From Peromyscus leucopus (lineage: Eukaryota; Chordata; Mammalia; Rodentia; Cricetidae), in assembly GCF_004664715.2 (NCBI RefSeq), contig NC_051072.1, positions 28,819,997-28,883,996 on the forward strand: 64,000 nucleotides of DNA, written 5' to 3'. The notes beneath the pieces were generated by a model. That model did not search any database and had not been told where the DNA came from. It was given only the letters and a program-made list of their open reading frames with translations. Below are positions 44,656 through 57,034 of the stretch, in pieces (within the stretch, counting starts at the first letter, position 1; each line of letters opens with the position of its first letter). The translations under genes were made by a program, and so were the position numbers.

Positions 44656-46049
44656 AGGTTAATGTGCATTATAAAATATTATAAAACTGAAACATTACAC
44701 TATTACAATAGATATATTTTCAGAGGCAATTCATGAGTCCTTGAGGTATTCTTAAGTGCCACTCACACCTTTTTTTTTGTTAAGTTCTGTGAGTTTTCAT
44801 GTGTTGTTGAGAATTAGCCTGTAAATTTTCTTTCTTCGTAGTGTTCCGTATTAAAAAGACATGTTAAGCCCAAATTTGAATTATTGTGAGAGCAAATATT
44901 GTGGAGCGCCAGTCTGTGCTGTGCTGTCAGCACATATTGCTTCGTGCCCCATGAAGTTGTGCCAGGCATACCCCGCACAAGTCTTCAGAGGGACAGAGAA
45001 ACCCCAATACCATCCCCGCCGCCGCCGCCGCCGCAACAGAAGCTTTCTTTCCTGTGAATCGGGATAACCTTCTGAAAGTCTGGCCACAAGTCTCAGGGTT
45101 ACAGTGACCTGGTCACTGGAAACACGCTACCTGCCCTTCCCTTCATTCACTACTTCACATTTTTCTGTCTTCTCCGGGGTTATAGAAAAGACCCTACCTC
45201 TAGTGTAATACATCTCACACTTGAATCACATCTCTTAAGGAAATGAGTCTCACAGACTCTCAGACAATAGCTGTACAATTTTGAGGAAAAGATATTTTGT
45301 ACATAAAACTTCAGTGTTACGAATTCTTTCTGTTGCTGTCTACACCCATAAAGAATTGCAAGGCTTAGGAGCCTGTGAAGCCCCAGGTCTCTGCTTCACC
45401 ACCAGTATGGCAGTCTGGATGAGAGATTAATTTGTCCATTTACAGATAGAAAAGCAGGGGGGCACCAAAGGAGAGCCCTGAGGGGCTCTCCAGTCTCTGC
45501 ACAGCTGGGGTACCTGATGGGAAAGATGGGGCCACAAGCTGAGAGGAAGCATAGAGAAGCAGCTCCAGCCTGGCCGACTTGCTTCATCATCTCCACAGGG
45601 ATGCTCTTAGACAAGATTCTGTAAAATGTTTATCACAGCGTTTGGCACCTGGGAAATGGTGACCTGGTTCCCCCTTCTCTGTTAGAAGTAATTGCTAGGA
45701 ATAAAAGAGATGAGGCTTGTATGCACAGCTAAATGTTCTGACATGATAATACTCTTTTTTTCTGTTTTCAAAATGGCATAACTAGATAAACCTCAGTCCA
45801 AAGCTCCTTTCTCAGAGGCTTTGGAAGACTTAGTGCATAGATGAAGTGTGTGTCCTTCACTGAGGGACAATGGGCTGTTCATGAGTGTTGAGTGAAGAGG
45901 ATCATTTTCTTCCGTGCTATAACAACTGATAAGTTGCCCATGCTCTAGTAAACAATGCCCACTCATGTTCCTGCAAGCAACCCTAATTAAACTCAGTGGA
46001 TGAAAAAAAAAGCTGAAAAGTGTCATCGAAGTAGGCAAAGGCTTGTTGG
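44656..46049. other. Unique sequence with a (CCG)n run
   Basis: (CCG)6 at 45016-45034, without the surrounding CpG density of a promoter island. No gene recognised. Confidence 0.5.
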
Positions 46050-46270
46050 AAAGGGGGAGGTTCGATGGGAGAGAAAAAGATGTCGAGAAAGGGTAATATG
46101 GAGTGAGAATGACCCCGATTCAGTATATACATGTATGAAATTGTCAGAGTGAAAAAAAAAGGATTGTGTGGATAGAGATTTGGGAGGATCTGGGGGGAGC
46201 TGGGGAAGGGAAAGGAATGTTATGAAAATACATTGTATGAAAATCTAATTTGAAAAGGGGGGAATAAAGG
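46050..46270 (+). mobile_element. One or two L1 3' UTR scraps
   Basis: gtatatacatgtatgaaatt gtcagag-type text ends in an A9 run at 46152, and a second block (gagatttgggaggatctggg...aatacattgtatgaaaatct) follows. Both read like L1 3' ends in the same orientation. Confidence 0.5.
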
Positions 46271-46409
46271 GGAAAGGAAAATGGTAGGTCTCAATCCAAA
46301 GCTGACTGAGTGAAACGTTGGTGTGCAAGACATTATGGATGCTTTGACATCACTCATCACCATCAAAGCTTTCCCTTTATCCACTCAGGTTGATACGCAG
46401 AGGATGAGT

Positions 46410-46545
46410 CTACTGCACGTTAGACTTAAGTTCCATGACAGAAGAAATTTCTATTTTGGTTCTTGCTGTTTACTTAGCACGTTGAGGGATGTCTGGCTCA
46501 TAGCGGATACAAAGTATGTCTTATAGGAATGAGTGGCCCTGCAGA
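46410..46545 (+). mobile_element. L2 3' end, worn
   Basis: cttaagttccatgacagaag, then tctggctcatagcggataca aagtatg matches the order of the L2 3' terminal region. Confidence 0.45.
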
Positions 46546-48215
46546 AGAAAGGTACCCTGTAACTGAGTGAGTGGTGATCCTGGAGGCTCACATCCTAGGA
46601 GAAAAATGACTACCATGAAATTCTACAAACGGACAAGAGGAGCTTAGCCATAGCCTGCACAGTAAGGCAGAGCAAGCGAGGGAACTCTGAGATCCACAGT
46701 CCCCACCAGCATGCTCACTCCACAATCTTGCCTACCCTTGACTTTCAAATCAAGAGTCCTTGTGGCATCAGACTGGCAATTGTGTGTGTGTGTACCTTTT
46801 CATTTGATATTGGGGCTTTTAGGGCTTTCTTTTCACTTTTAGATTCTTGGTATCTGAAATTGTTGTTCAGAAAACTGTATTAGGACCATGACTCTTTCAT
46901 TAGTATGTATTTCAGCTACCAACAGAGGCGGTGAATGGATCACTTAAAATGAAGCAATCGCACTCCTTTTAGTACCCTGTAAACATAGCCTTAGCTTTAA
47001 CTATAATTATAGTGTGTGGGTGATGCTGCTGAAAAAAAAAATGCTGTAATTATGACATTATGGTTGAGAACCATCTGAATAGAAAACACTGAACTTCGTT
47101 ATGCACAGCTTAAGATGCCATCATGGCCCTCTTCAGTATGAACAAGACTGATTAACCCATCTCTACAAAAGCATTGGAGTATGTTAATAATACAAGATCA
47201 AGGGCCAGAGTAAAATTATAGGGAATGTGTTGTCTTTATTTAAACTTTCCTGTGCTCCTATGAGTTTTATACAAAGGTCAAATGTAGAGCAGGGTAGCTT
47301 GCTGACTTGAAAGGCACATGAATAAAATCCCAGGGAGAAACTAGCTTGGAAGACCAGCTCCCTAGCTTGCTTTGTCCCTGTCTCCTGGCAAGAGAACCCT
47401 TCATAGGTTGATGGAGTGGGAACACAGTTTGTTTTCCTCCTCAACAGACAGATCCAGTGACTCTAGATATCATGTCATCTACCATAGTGACGGATCTTAA
47501 CTGGGGTATTTCTGATGCCAAATGCATTTTTCAGGTTATTGAAATGTAAACTTAAATTTGATTTACATGATTTATCTCAATTTGAATATACAGACTGGAG
47601 ATTTCTAGCAACAACAACAACAAAAATGTTTTAAAATAAAAAGGGCAAAGCTGGAGATCCTGGCCTGGGGAAACTGAGCCACCATTTCAAAGGAATGTGC
47701 TTTTGGATGCCTGTTTATTGTCAGCAGGTGAATATTTGTGTTTTCATACCACCTTCCTGTGCGTCAGGTGTGGCAAAGGCATATGAGTCCCTTACAAGTG
47801 ATGAAGGAATCTGGGGTTTACTGCTGCCGCAGAGGAAACTCTGGGTGACTCCAAATGGTGCCTCAGGTTGGCAGGGAATTTCTGGCAGGTAAATAGGTAT
47901 TTCAGGTATTTTCTGAAGGAAAGGTGGCCATGGCCAGCCATCATGCATATGTGGGCATATGCATTTATATATGTGTTGGAGCACAAAGAGGGAAATAATT
48001 TGTTTTCTTGGCTTTCTCTTTGTTCCTGGATTTTACTAGAGCCCTATTCATCCCTGCACATTAAGTCTCTAAAGAGATTCCTCGATCCTCCCTGTTAATA
48101 TAGCAATATGAGATTTCACTTTTCCTTCTAATTCTACTCTCTAGTTCTGCTCTAAATATATGAGGAAGAGAAAGGGGAGGAGGAGAAAACAGAAATATAA
48201 AAATAGAAGTGGAAA
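46546..48215. other. Unique sequence, no gene recognised
   Basis: A 65-codon frame at 47695-47892 can be read with a plausible acceptor at 47767 and donor at 47889, but the signals are ordinary and the opposite strand is equally open. Confidence 0.4.
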
Positions 48216-48219
48216 CACG

Positions 48220-48690
48220 TCTTGTACCTAACCGGCAGCTTACATGACCACTGCCTGACGTTAGGCGGTCTCTCACGTCGTTTATTTTGTAGCATCCCCA
48301 ATGGTCGGCAATGTCACCAGCCCTTAACCTCCAGTCCCCCTAATCAACCAGCACCCATTGTTCCTTGAACTGTCATGCTAGCCTTTCCTATCTGAAAACT
48401 CCCTAAAACCCAATGGAGGGGCCATCTCAGCAACCTGGCTAAAGTATGATTTGATCTAGCAAGGGGGAGGTCTTTTGCCCCACCCCTTGGCATTGTTATA
48501 AAAAGCCCTTTTGAAGAGACAGAAGGGGCCACTGGGTATTGACCCAGGTCCTCCCCCAAGCTATCCTGTGTTTCTGTCTGTCTCATATCTGGTATCTTTC
48601 TAGCTACAAATTCCTTATTCCTCTCTCCTCCTCATAGGATCCCTGTAAAAGGTGGGAGCTGGCCTCCCACAAGACACCACCATCACACAG
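48220..48690 (+). mobile_element. Possible LTR with TATA box
   Basis: A CCAAT-free upstream part is followed by ttataaaaagcccttttgaa at 48496-48515, then pyrimidine-rich text (ctgtgtttctgtctgtctca) and ctcctcataggatccctgta. The layout is that of an LTR promoter followed by R/U5. I found no flanking duplication and cannot name a family, so it could also be unrelated unique sequence. Confidence 0.3.
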
Positions 48691-49412
48691 ACAGCTCATC
48701 ACTGGCTGAAATGTCATTAGATGGAACATGACTGTCCTTGATGTTTGCAAAGCCATAAAGGCCCACTGAAGAACTGTTCTAAAAGGACTCTTGGCCACAG
48801 ATATTTGGGAGTTTGTCACTTGTTCTGAGAACTCTATTTCCTACTCTAGTTCAATGGCCTCCTCACTCCCATACACAAAAGAATAGCCAGGATAACTACA
48901 AGGAGGTGAAACGATTGATCAGAACCAGCTGAATTGATTACATAAGAAAAGCATGCGCTTAGGCAGAGAGCAGGCTGACTTATGCAACATTTTGAAAGCA
49001 AAATAGTCAGTTCAATGATCCGTTTTAACTGCTACCAATGAATGTGACAGACTGAGAGACCTGGGGCAGGGGGCACAAAACAAATTCCTGAAAAATCCAA
49101 TTTACTTTGATAAACAGCCAACCGTCAGGTGAAAAACCAGAATCCATTTAAGAAATGTAGGTTTCAGTTGGAAAAATAATTAGAAGTAGGAGATTTTTAA
49201 AGTCTTAAAGGGGCTTGCTTGCCTAAGTCCACTTTGTGGAGACTTGGCTGGGAAGAAAATGAAACTGTGTAATAGAGAAAGGTTGATGTCTTTGCCCGAT
49301 GTCTCTATCCTAGTCCAAAGACCCCTACCTGGGTTTCAACCCTCAACCTACCAGTGAATTGGGGACATTGATTGAGCACCTGTTTATGACAGTGACACAG
49401 AGTCCCAGGGAA
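48691..49412. other. Unique sequence, nothing recognised
   Basis: No repeat, RNA or coding signature. Confidence 0.45.
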
Positions 49413-49555
49413 GCCAGGTGTGATGCTGAACACCTTTAAATGTAGCACTGGAGGGGCAGAAGCCGATGAATCCCTGTGAGTTTTAGAAAATGAGTCTCCG
49501 GCCAGCCAGAGCTACATCATCTCGAAAGCCTGTCTCAAAAAACAAACAAGAAAGA
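49413..49555 (+). mobile_element. B1 SINE, old and diverged
   Basis: ccaggtgtgatgctgaacac, ggaggggcagaagccgatga, tccctgtgagttttagaaaa, then cctgtctcaaaaaacaaaca. The order is that of B1; many substitutions. Confidence 0.75.
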
Positions 49556-49565
49556 AACAAAATTT

Positions 49566-49765
49566 GGTCTGGGGGTGGGGGATGGTTCAGCGGTTAAGAG
49601 TGCATTCTAACTCTTGCAGAGGACCTGAGTTTGGGCCTCATGACTGTCTATAACTCCAGTTGCAGGCCATCCGACAGCCTCTTCTAGTATACATTGTCAC
49701 CAGCACCAAACATTTACACCCCCCACACACACACACAAGCATACATAACATACGCACATTTAAAA
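49566..49765 (+). mobile_element. B2 SINE
   Basis: gggggatggttcagcggtta, agaggacctgagtttgggcc, ctataactccagttgcaggc, catccgacagcctcttctag and an AC-rich tail. Directly follows the old B1. Confidence 0.85.
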
Positions 49766-50635
49766 ATAAAATAATGACTTCTTTTCTTTAAGTCCTGGGG
49801 AACAGCCAGGGGAAGGTAGAGGAGTTGAAATAATGAAGACATAGCTGTCAGATCAGTGGTGGTTACAGTTATGTGCCAGAAGCTCTTGTCCCCATTTTAG
49901 CAGACCATGGTATTATTCAAAGTCATGTAAGGAGGCACATTAATTTATTGAGTCGTGTTACAGAAAGCAACAGTAACAATGAAATGCTGGTATTTTGTTC
50001 ATTATGCTAGTTATCTGCAATTGCCCTGGGAAATTGCAAGCAAGGACAAGATGATAACCAGTACCAGCCAGTCATGGATAATGAAAATATTGGCTCCAAA
50101 ATTTTTCTCACATTATTAAATGATTTTGGGTTGGGGCTAAACAGCAATAAGACTCGTTTTCTTTAATGCATCACAAATGAAGTTAAAGAGAATTTCCCAA
50201 AGAAGAACTTTAAAAATCATTTGACCATTATGATACTGCCAGAGTGTATTTAAATTTCCCCAGGGGGTTCCCTTTAAAGATCACATTATTTAAGTGTGCG
50301 AGACTGGAATAATGATTAAAATTATAATTTGTATCTCTTAGTAATCAAATCAGATACTACACCGAAATTGAAATAAAATCTGTGACTTTAGTGGCTGTGA
50401 TGATAATGCACAACACAAGGAAGTGTTCCTCTTTGAACACCTGATTGTCTTTTGGGGACTCTAAAGTGGGTTCTCCAACAAGCATGAAATATAGCTTTTT
50501 CTTGAGTTTGTATTTTCCCTATATACAAATCACTGTACATTTCTCATGCTCACTCTCTATCACCACCTTCCTCCTTCCCACTCTCCATTCTCTCTGATCA
50601 CCCTTCTTACCCTTCAACCACACCCCTACTGCTTT
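49766..50635. other. Unique AT-rich sequence, possible conserved block
   Basis: 50080-50420 is free of repeats and rich in ATTA/TAAT cores (aataatgattaaaattataa). It may be a conserved non-coding element. No gene. Confidence 0.25.
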
Positions 50636-50791
50636 CATATCTCTGTGTCTCTTTCTCTGTCTCTCTCTTTTTCATTCTGTTTCTGTCTCTTTCTCTTTCT
50701 GTCTATGTCTGTCTGTCTCTCTCTTTTCCATTCTGTTTCTGTCTCTTTCTCTTTCTGTCTATGTCTGTCTGTCTCTCTCTGTCTCTCTGTC

Positions 50792-50823
<32 letters not shown>

Positions 50824-50832
50824 CCTTTCTAC
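50636..50832. repeat. Pyrimidine tract (TCTG/TC)n with a 56-bp tandem duplication
   Basis: Nearly pure T/C/G-light sequence of about 190 bp. A 56-bp unit beginning cattctgtttctgtctcttt occurs at 50673-50728 and 50729-50784. The paired low-complexity frames on both strands (50546-50854, 50635-50868) are not genes. Confidence 0.92.
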
Positions 50833-50844
50833 CCCCTCTCTGTT

Positions 50845-51330
50845 GGGGATGTGAGTTTTTGCAACCACTTTGGAAACAGTGTGAATTTTCTGAAAAAAGA
50901 AAAAACTGAAAATTTAACTACCATATGATACAGCTCTACCACTCCAGCATATACACACGAGTGAATCTAAGTCAGCACACCACAGAGACTCGCGCACATT
51001 CACATCTAACACTGCATCACTGCATTGCTCACAATAGCCAAACTATAACCAGCCTCAGTGCCCATCACAGAAGAATGATAGAAGTTCATTATTAGTTCTA
51101 GTTGGAAGAAAGAATAATGAACTTTTATTATTTACAAAAAATAGATAATATTGGAAATTGTCATATTAAAAAAATAATCCAAGCTCAGAAAGACAAATAT
51201 CACATTTTCTCTAATAGGCGAAGTCTAAAAAGTACATGTATATAGAGGTATATAGATGTACAGATGATAATAAAGTGGAAAGTGTGTGGGGAGAGGCAGG
51301 TGTGTACTACAGCTTTTACTTGGAGCATTA
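50845..51330 (+). mobile_element. L1 ORF2 3'-end fragment, worn
   Basis: caaccactttggaaacagtg, taccatatgatacagctcta, catatacacacgagtgaatc, gctcacaatagccaaactat, then aatatcacattttctctaat aggcgaag follow the order of the L1 ORF2 C-terminal coding region. Frame is broken. Confidence 0.6.
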
Positions 51331-52549
51331 TAAATTCATTAGCTACAAATCATAAACTCCAAGATGACCTCAAAGTCTGAAGGATTCTAGATCTTACTTG
51401 GGATAAAATGAACTGAACCTCTGTGCCATGGGGATTTTGCTGAGAAGGAAATAGAGCTGTTGAAGAGGGGAAAGATAGCAATAATGAGTTTCACCTGATA
51501 TCTTCACCTGAGCATGAAGGACTCGGAGGGTAATCCCAGGAGGATTTCAAGGATCTTGACAAGGGTTGAATCTCTGTGGTTAGGTAAAGAGATCATGGTG
51601 CACATATTCTCCTAAGGCATCTCATCCGAGACAGAAGCTCTAATTATTTGTAGCTGTTGAATCTTAAATTACCTTCAGATTCCACACAACCTTCTTTCTA
51701 ATCTTTGCATTGCCTCTCAGCATCTTGCAAGTATCAAGAATGCTGGTGAGGCTCTGTGTTCTCAAGGCTGGGCTTAGTGATAGCCAGTGAAATGTGAAAA
51801 TGAAGGAGAGATTTCCCTGTGTGCTAACCTGCTGTGGGGCCTCATCCAGGAGCCCTGAGTGAGGAGCCCTAGGGCCAAAGGAGGCTTCTCTGTTGGCTGG
51901 ACCACAGGACACACTGGAACATACAGGTCTGCTCTCACTGTCTCCACTCTGCTCTTCCAGCTCTACCTAGTCCCCTTATTTCATCTGTCCACTAACTTGG
52001 AGGGGGGACTACTATAAAGAAAATATGGATGGTATTTTTATTAAAATGGAAAAGCTATTTTATTCAGCAAACTTCTTTATAGTCTATAGTTATATCTATG
52101 TGGTTTCCCTGGGCTAAGGCTGTAGTATATTTGCCTCATTCTTGCATTCAATTTCTGGTTCAAACGCTATCCAAAAAGCACAAAATATAAATAACTATTT
52201 TAAAATTCTACAAATTATTTCGGGCATGATTCACTGTAGTTTATATTTAGGGATGTGTAGATGCTACTTTTTTCTACTTCATAAACCACAAGGTTTGGGA
52301 GGCTAGAAGAAAACTTAAAATCTGAACTTGATGGGTTGCTCACTATAAAAATTAAGTGAAATGTTGCCTCTATCCCACTTCTTAAGAGATTCAATGAAAG
52401 TACCAGAATTTATGCCACATTATTTGTGACGATTATAGTAAATTATGACCTTTCAAATGTTTATATATTGCACTTGAGGTTTGTGGCCTTTTAAAAATAA
52501 ATCTGACATAGCCACTATAGTATGAATTTGAAAATTGCAGACAACATAT
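51331..52549. other. Unique sequence, nothing recognised
   Basis: No supported feature. Confidence 0.45.
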
Positions 52550-52635
52550 CCTGAGGCTAACACTCGCTTGTGGTAGAGCTGGGATTCAGATGGAGTCTCT
52601 GGTCTGATTCTGAAGACGATGCTTTTATTCTTTCT
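52550..52635 (+). mobile_element. MIR SINE fragment
   Basis: cgcttgtggtagagctggga followed by ttcagatggagtctctggtc matches the MIR 3' portion. Confidence 0.45.
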
Positions 52636-52874
52636 CATTTTTCTTGCTCTGTGATTTCAAGGACCTAATGTGTGTCTTAGTGCCACTCCTATCACAAAGA
52701 GGCTGAAGTAAGTTCTTACATTAAGAAAACATTGATAAACTATCTAGTTGATAAAACACCGGCAGGACTATTATCTGATGCAAACTTGTAAGACGTTTTG
52801 TACATGATGAAAAGGAGCAAGAAACAGATTTGCCTCCAGACTCAGCATTGGAAACTGTTTCTCACTGTAGTTGT

Positions 52875-53090
52875 TTTACCAGGCGCTGTTCTGAACACTT
52901 TTAAACAGCTAGGAGTGCCCTAACCAGCCTCTCAGGTAGATGCTGTTTCCCATATCTAACGGAAGTCTAGACTAGGGTAGGGCAGGGAAGTGATTTGTCC
53001 AAAGCATATGCAGCTAAGAGATGCTGAGCTGTGATTCAAACCCAGGCATTCTAATGCAGGGATCTCCAGTCTGCACTACTATGGCCCACA
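52875..53090 (+). mobile_element. MIR SINE
   Basis: accaggcgctgttctgaaca, gtagatgctgtttcccatat, gggaagtgatttgtccaaag, gctgagctgtgattcaaacc caggcattc-type text follows the MIR core order well. Confidence 0.7.
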
Positions 53091-54339
53091 ACTTCTCTTC
53101 CTGCTCTTGCTATAGAAATTGCCTTCTAGACTCACGTACTGTCAGGAAGAAGTTGAAAACGTGAGCTTTGAGTTAGAACTTCCAAGGAATGATGCTCCCC
53201 ATCTTTGGGTCCAAGTTTCCTTGTCATTATCAAGGTCTTCAAACCAAACTCCCTCTGGTACTCTCAATGAGAAGACTGACCAAGATAATACACCGGAAGG
53301 ATCACCACAGTATGTGCCTAATTACAGTGCCCATTATTTGTTACCTGAAAAAAAAGTTAGAGTTAACTTTAGGGTGTAGATTATGCTAGCCAAATTTTCT
53401 AGGTGAGAGATGATAAACATTTGTTAGACTAGCACTATTTGGAGCTCCCCCCACCCCCAAATAATTCTGTAAGGTGACTCTTCCCATACCAGTTTCATTG
53501 ATCTGGAGGAAACTCGGGCTATGGGATTGAAGACTGGTTTTCTGAAATCAAATAAAGGAAGATTCACACTCAGGGTATACATGCCCAGAACTCCAATTCC
53601 TTCTCTATGTTTTTGTAAAACCCAGGTTTGCTCAAGCAGTTCTCATTCATGGATGAAGAAGCATGAGTAAAAATGGCAGGAGAAAAGTATTATTGACCTT
53701 GGGAAATGTCTTCATGGGCATGCTAGCTAATGTAATTCAGCTGCATTGGCACAGGGACTAAGAGCCACGCTTAGCCTCGGTGCTCAGACCCGCCTAAATC
53801 TGTAAATAAAGCTGCATTTAAAATTACAGCATGGGGAGAGACCACCCAGGACATCTGTGTTGGTGTCAGACGTAGCCACTGTAGCTTCTAATCCAAAGAT
53901 ACTGCTCTTGAACCAGTGCTGGACCATTGCTCTCAGGACGTAGGGGTTATTAGGTCTTCTCTGTCCATGGAAATGTGAAATTCAACAGCTGATCTGAACT
54001 TTTGCTGCTGTTGACATTCTATAAAATTTCCCCTGAGACAGGAACTCTGTGTTACACTACAAATTAAGTGACTATTTCCTGTTTATTGACCTCCAGCTTC
54101 AAGGTTACTAAGTCACCAGCTTAGAAAGGTTCATTATTCCACTCTGTTCTAACAAAACATTTGAGTTCTCTTAATGGCCCAAGTCAATGGCTTATATTCC
54201 CTTCATCACATATATATTAGCCATTCCCTCTCTTTCCCTACCTTCTCTATACTTTTACTTCTTTTTTCTCTTCCATTTACTAATAGTACCCTGAATTTAG
54301 AACCATCCAGGTAGTAAATGAAATGGTTGAAAACTCACT
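53091..54339. other. Unique sequence, nothing recognised
   Basis: An 86-codon frame at 53119-53379 has no recognisable domain. Confidence 0.4.
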
Positions 54340-54510
54340 GGTGAGTTCCAGTCGTCTGGCTTGAATCCCATGTCTTCCTCTTTCTAGTTCAATGAAGATA
54401 GGCAAGACATTTGACCTCTCGAAGACTTAATCCTGCATCTCTAAAAGGAAATAACACTGACTCCCCCCATAGCTGTCATGAGCTGAGTGTCTTAAGGTTC
54501 TTTGGTGTCC
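54340..54510 (+). mobile_element. MIR SINE
   Basis: gtctggcttgaatcccatgt, gcaagacatttgacctctcg, ctgcatctctaaaaggaaat, aacactgactccccccatag follow the MIR 3' core order. Confidence 0.7.
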
Positions 54511-55102
54511 CTGCCTTCCGACACTCAGCTGCGTGTAGGAAATACCCAGCCTGTATGGAGGCAGACACATCTCAAAGACTCACACATGTCTTTTTCAAAG
54601 GAAGGATTCAAAGTCTTTCCTTTTCATCCAGTTCCAGTGTTTTGTTCCCTTTATTGCCATGAGTTGCTTTACATCTTACTTACAACTTACATCTTTACAT
54701 CTTACGTCTTACATCATAATGTGAGTTTAACTGCCATTCAAGTGTGAGTGTCCGCTGACTTGACGCCGGTAGAGGAACCTCTCAACTTGACTCTTCTCCT
54801 TTTCCAACTACCAGACTGCACATTCTGCCTGAGAGGTCAGACCTAAAACTATACAAATCAAGAAGAGGCATTAAAAACAAAGATCCCCATGCTGCCTCCC
54901 ACCTGGAGCAATTCAGTAAATCTGGGGTGGAGCCTGCACACCCAGTGGTGATCCCACAAACTCCCCTCCTGGCTCTGGCTTAGAACTCCCAGGTCCACGT
55001 CTCAAGCATTGGCTCACAGGAAGGGCATAGGCTTTGTCGAGCAGAGTTTGTATAAACTATTACCACCAGCAACAAAGCTCTACAAAGAAAAGGAAGATTT
55101 CA
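54511..55102. other. Unique sequence
   Basis: Short direct repeats of the cttacatc type near 54672-54715. No gene. Confidence 0.45.
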
Positions 55103-55232
55103 GGTGTGGTGGCGCACACCTCCAGTCCTCAGGAAGCAGAGGCAGTCAAACTTTTGAGAATTTGAGTCCAGCCTGGTCTACATGGTGAGTTATGGGCCAT
55201 CCAGGCATGCATAGTGAGACTCTCCCACCAAA
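55103..55232 (+). mobile_element. B1 SINE, diverged
   Basis: caggtgtggtggcgcacacc, cctcaggaagcagaggcagt, ccagcctggtctacatggtg, then catagtgagactctcccacc and A8 followed by a G9-class run. Confidence 0.85.
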
Positions 55233-55829
55233 AAAAAGGGGGGGGGGAAAGAACTGAAGGAGAGAAGGGGAGGAAAGAATGAATAAAAAGAAAGCCGGTG
55301 GGCAAGAAAATCATCAGAGCCATGGAAACTCCTCATCTGGAAGGGAAATTCCCCATGTGTCTGTGCCTCATAACAGCAAGCTGATTTCTTCATACCTGTG
55401 TAAAACTTTTACTTAAGCCATTCCTTACATAGCACACTTTTAAAAATTCTTTTACTTAATCTGTGAAGATTTCATGGTAAGAAAAGTGTTTGGCTCACTC
55501 TAGAGTATTGCTCTGTTCTGATGTCTGCTCCCTTCCTTTCTATATAGCTATGATTCATCTGATGGGCAGGTACCTCCTTTTTAATATCTCCCCTAACTCT
55601 GCCTCCAACAGAGCAGTCCATTAAGGATGAAGGCATCTGGAGTGTTTTAAGGGAATAAAAACCTCAATTCTATGTCTTGGATCTATTCACATAAGGGTAT
55701 GCCTTGGCAACCTGGGGAAAATTTCGAAGCCAAGGAGAATAAAATAGAAATGTTTAAATAACAAATTGACAGTATATTTTCTGTAGTGATGATATTGTTT
55801 CTACATTGTTTGTCTCCAAAAATATTCAT
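55233..55829. other. Unique sequence, nothing recognised
   Basis: A G-run/purine-rich edge at 55230-55285 and otherwise unremarkable text. Confidence 0.4.
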
Positions 55830-56215
55830 GTCAGAAGTTTGGTAGCCAATATGGTGGCACCATGATGTGGTGGAACTTTAAAAGGCTGAGTTTAGTACAA
55901 GGTTCTTAGATTATTGGGAGCCTTGCCTTTGGAAGGGATTCCTTGACTTTGGAATGGAATAACAATTCATTCCCAAGAAAGGTATTCTTTAAAGAAAAGT
56001 ATGGCTCTAATTCCTCAGTTTCTCTGGTTTCCCATGTCAGCATGAGCTCTCGCTCACACACGCTTCTAACCTTGTGTTGTTATCACCATGAAGCACTCAC
56101 TAAAGCTGAGCATAAGCCAAAGGCTTCATCTCAAATCTCAGAAGTGCAAGATGAATAAACTTTTCTTCAGAAATTTCCCAGCCTCAGGTATTTTGTAATA
56201 GTAATAGACTAATTC
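55830..56215 (+). mobile_element. MaLR/MLT1-like LTR, plus
   Basis: tatggtggcaccatgatgtg, the ggaactttaaaaggctgagt block, gatgaataaacttttcttca and cccagcctcaggtattttgt near the end match the 3' part of MaLR-type LTRs. The aataaa is the LTR poly(A) signal. Confidence 0.5.
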
Positions 56216-56429
56216 AGAAGACTGATCATCTCTAGATTTCTTGTTTCATTTTACTTATTTATCTATAAATATATCAAGCTATCATAAGTCACAAAAATTT
56301 GGATTCCATATCCCATTAGTAAAAATTCTTTAACATTTAGTCACAGTTTACATGTTTATATGCTTAGAAATTGCATACACATAGTATGCATGTGTTTATC
56401 ATAAGACAAATATAAAAATAAATTTCATA

Positions 56430-56507
56430 GGTTAAGGATATATCTCAGTGATAGAGAGCTTTCCTAGCATGTGCAAGGCCCTAAATTCAATCAATATCAC
56501 TACAATC
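56430..56507 (+). mobile_element. ID SINE, diverged
   Basis: gttaaggatatatctcagtg, atagagagctttcctagcat and gtgcaaggccctaaattcaa are the ID element with several substitutions. Confidence 0.75.
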
Positions 56508-56662
56508 TATATGCATAGGTATATATAATTTGTATATAGTTGAACAAAATAATATTTTAAAGTGTGTTTAGTATTTATTAGATTAGAGTGCTTCTTGCAA
56601 TTCATGTTAACAAGTTTAGTTGTTTGGGAAGGGAGAGTTCTCATTTACTGGTTATAAAACAG

Positions 56663-57028
56663 AGCTGGGAATGTCTTTTTATATGCTGTGAATGTGCTGC
56701 TCTGATTGGTTAATAAATAAAGTGCTGATTGGCCAGTAGCTAGGCAGGAAGTATAGGCAGGACAAAGAGAGAGAATTCTGGGAACAGGAAGGCTGAGTCA
56801 GGAGTCGCCAGCCAGACACAGAGGGAGCAAGATGTAAAAGTACCAGGAAGCCACAAGCCACGTGGCAACTTATAGATTAATAGAAATGGGTTAATTTAAG
56901 ATATAAGAACTAGATAGCAAGGAAGCCTGCCACAGCCATACAGTTTATAAGTAATATAAGCCTCTGTGTGTTTACTTGGGTCTGAGCGGCTGCAGGAGCT
57001 GGGTGGACACAGAAAAACTCCAGCTACA
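56663..57028 (+). mobile_element. ERVK-type solo LTR (mys-like), plus
   Basis: Begins agctgggaatgtcttttta (first T of TG changed to A) and ends aaactccagctaca. A perfect 6-bp duplication, aaacag, lies at 56657-56662 and 57029-57034. Shares ctctgattggttaataaata and ggaagccacaagccacgtgg with the inverse of the LTR at 13371-13892. Confidence 0.85.
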
Positions 57029-57034
57029 AAACAG

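Noticed and set aside
45016..45034. CpG island or promoter at the (CCG)n run
   Set aside because: Only six CCG units in ordinary AT-rich flanks with no extended CpG density.
47768..47888. Possible 121-nt exon with acceptor gcgtcag and donor gtaaat
   Set aside because: Short pyrimidine tract, average donor, and both strands open; much weaker than the 33398-33463 candidate.
50546..50868. Ser/Leu-rich and Arg/Glu-rich frames on opposite strands
   Set aside because: Simple translation of the TCTG/TC tract in both directions.
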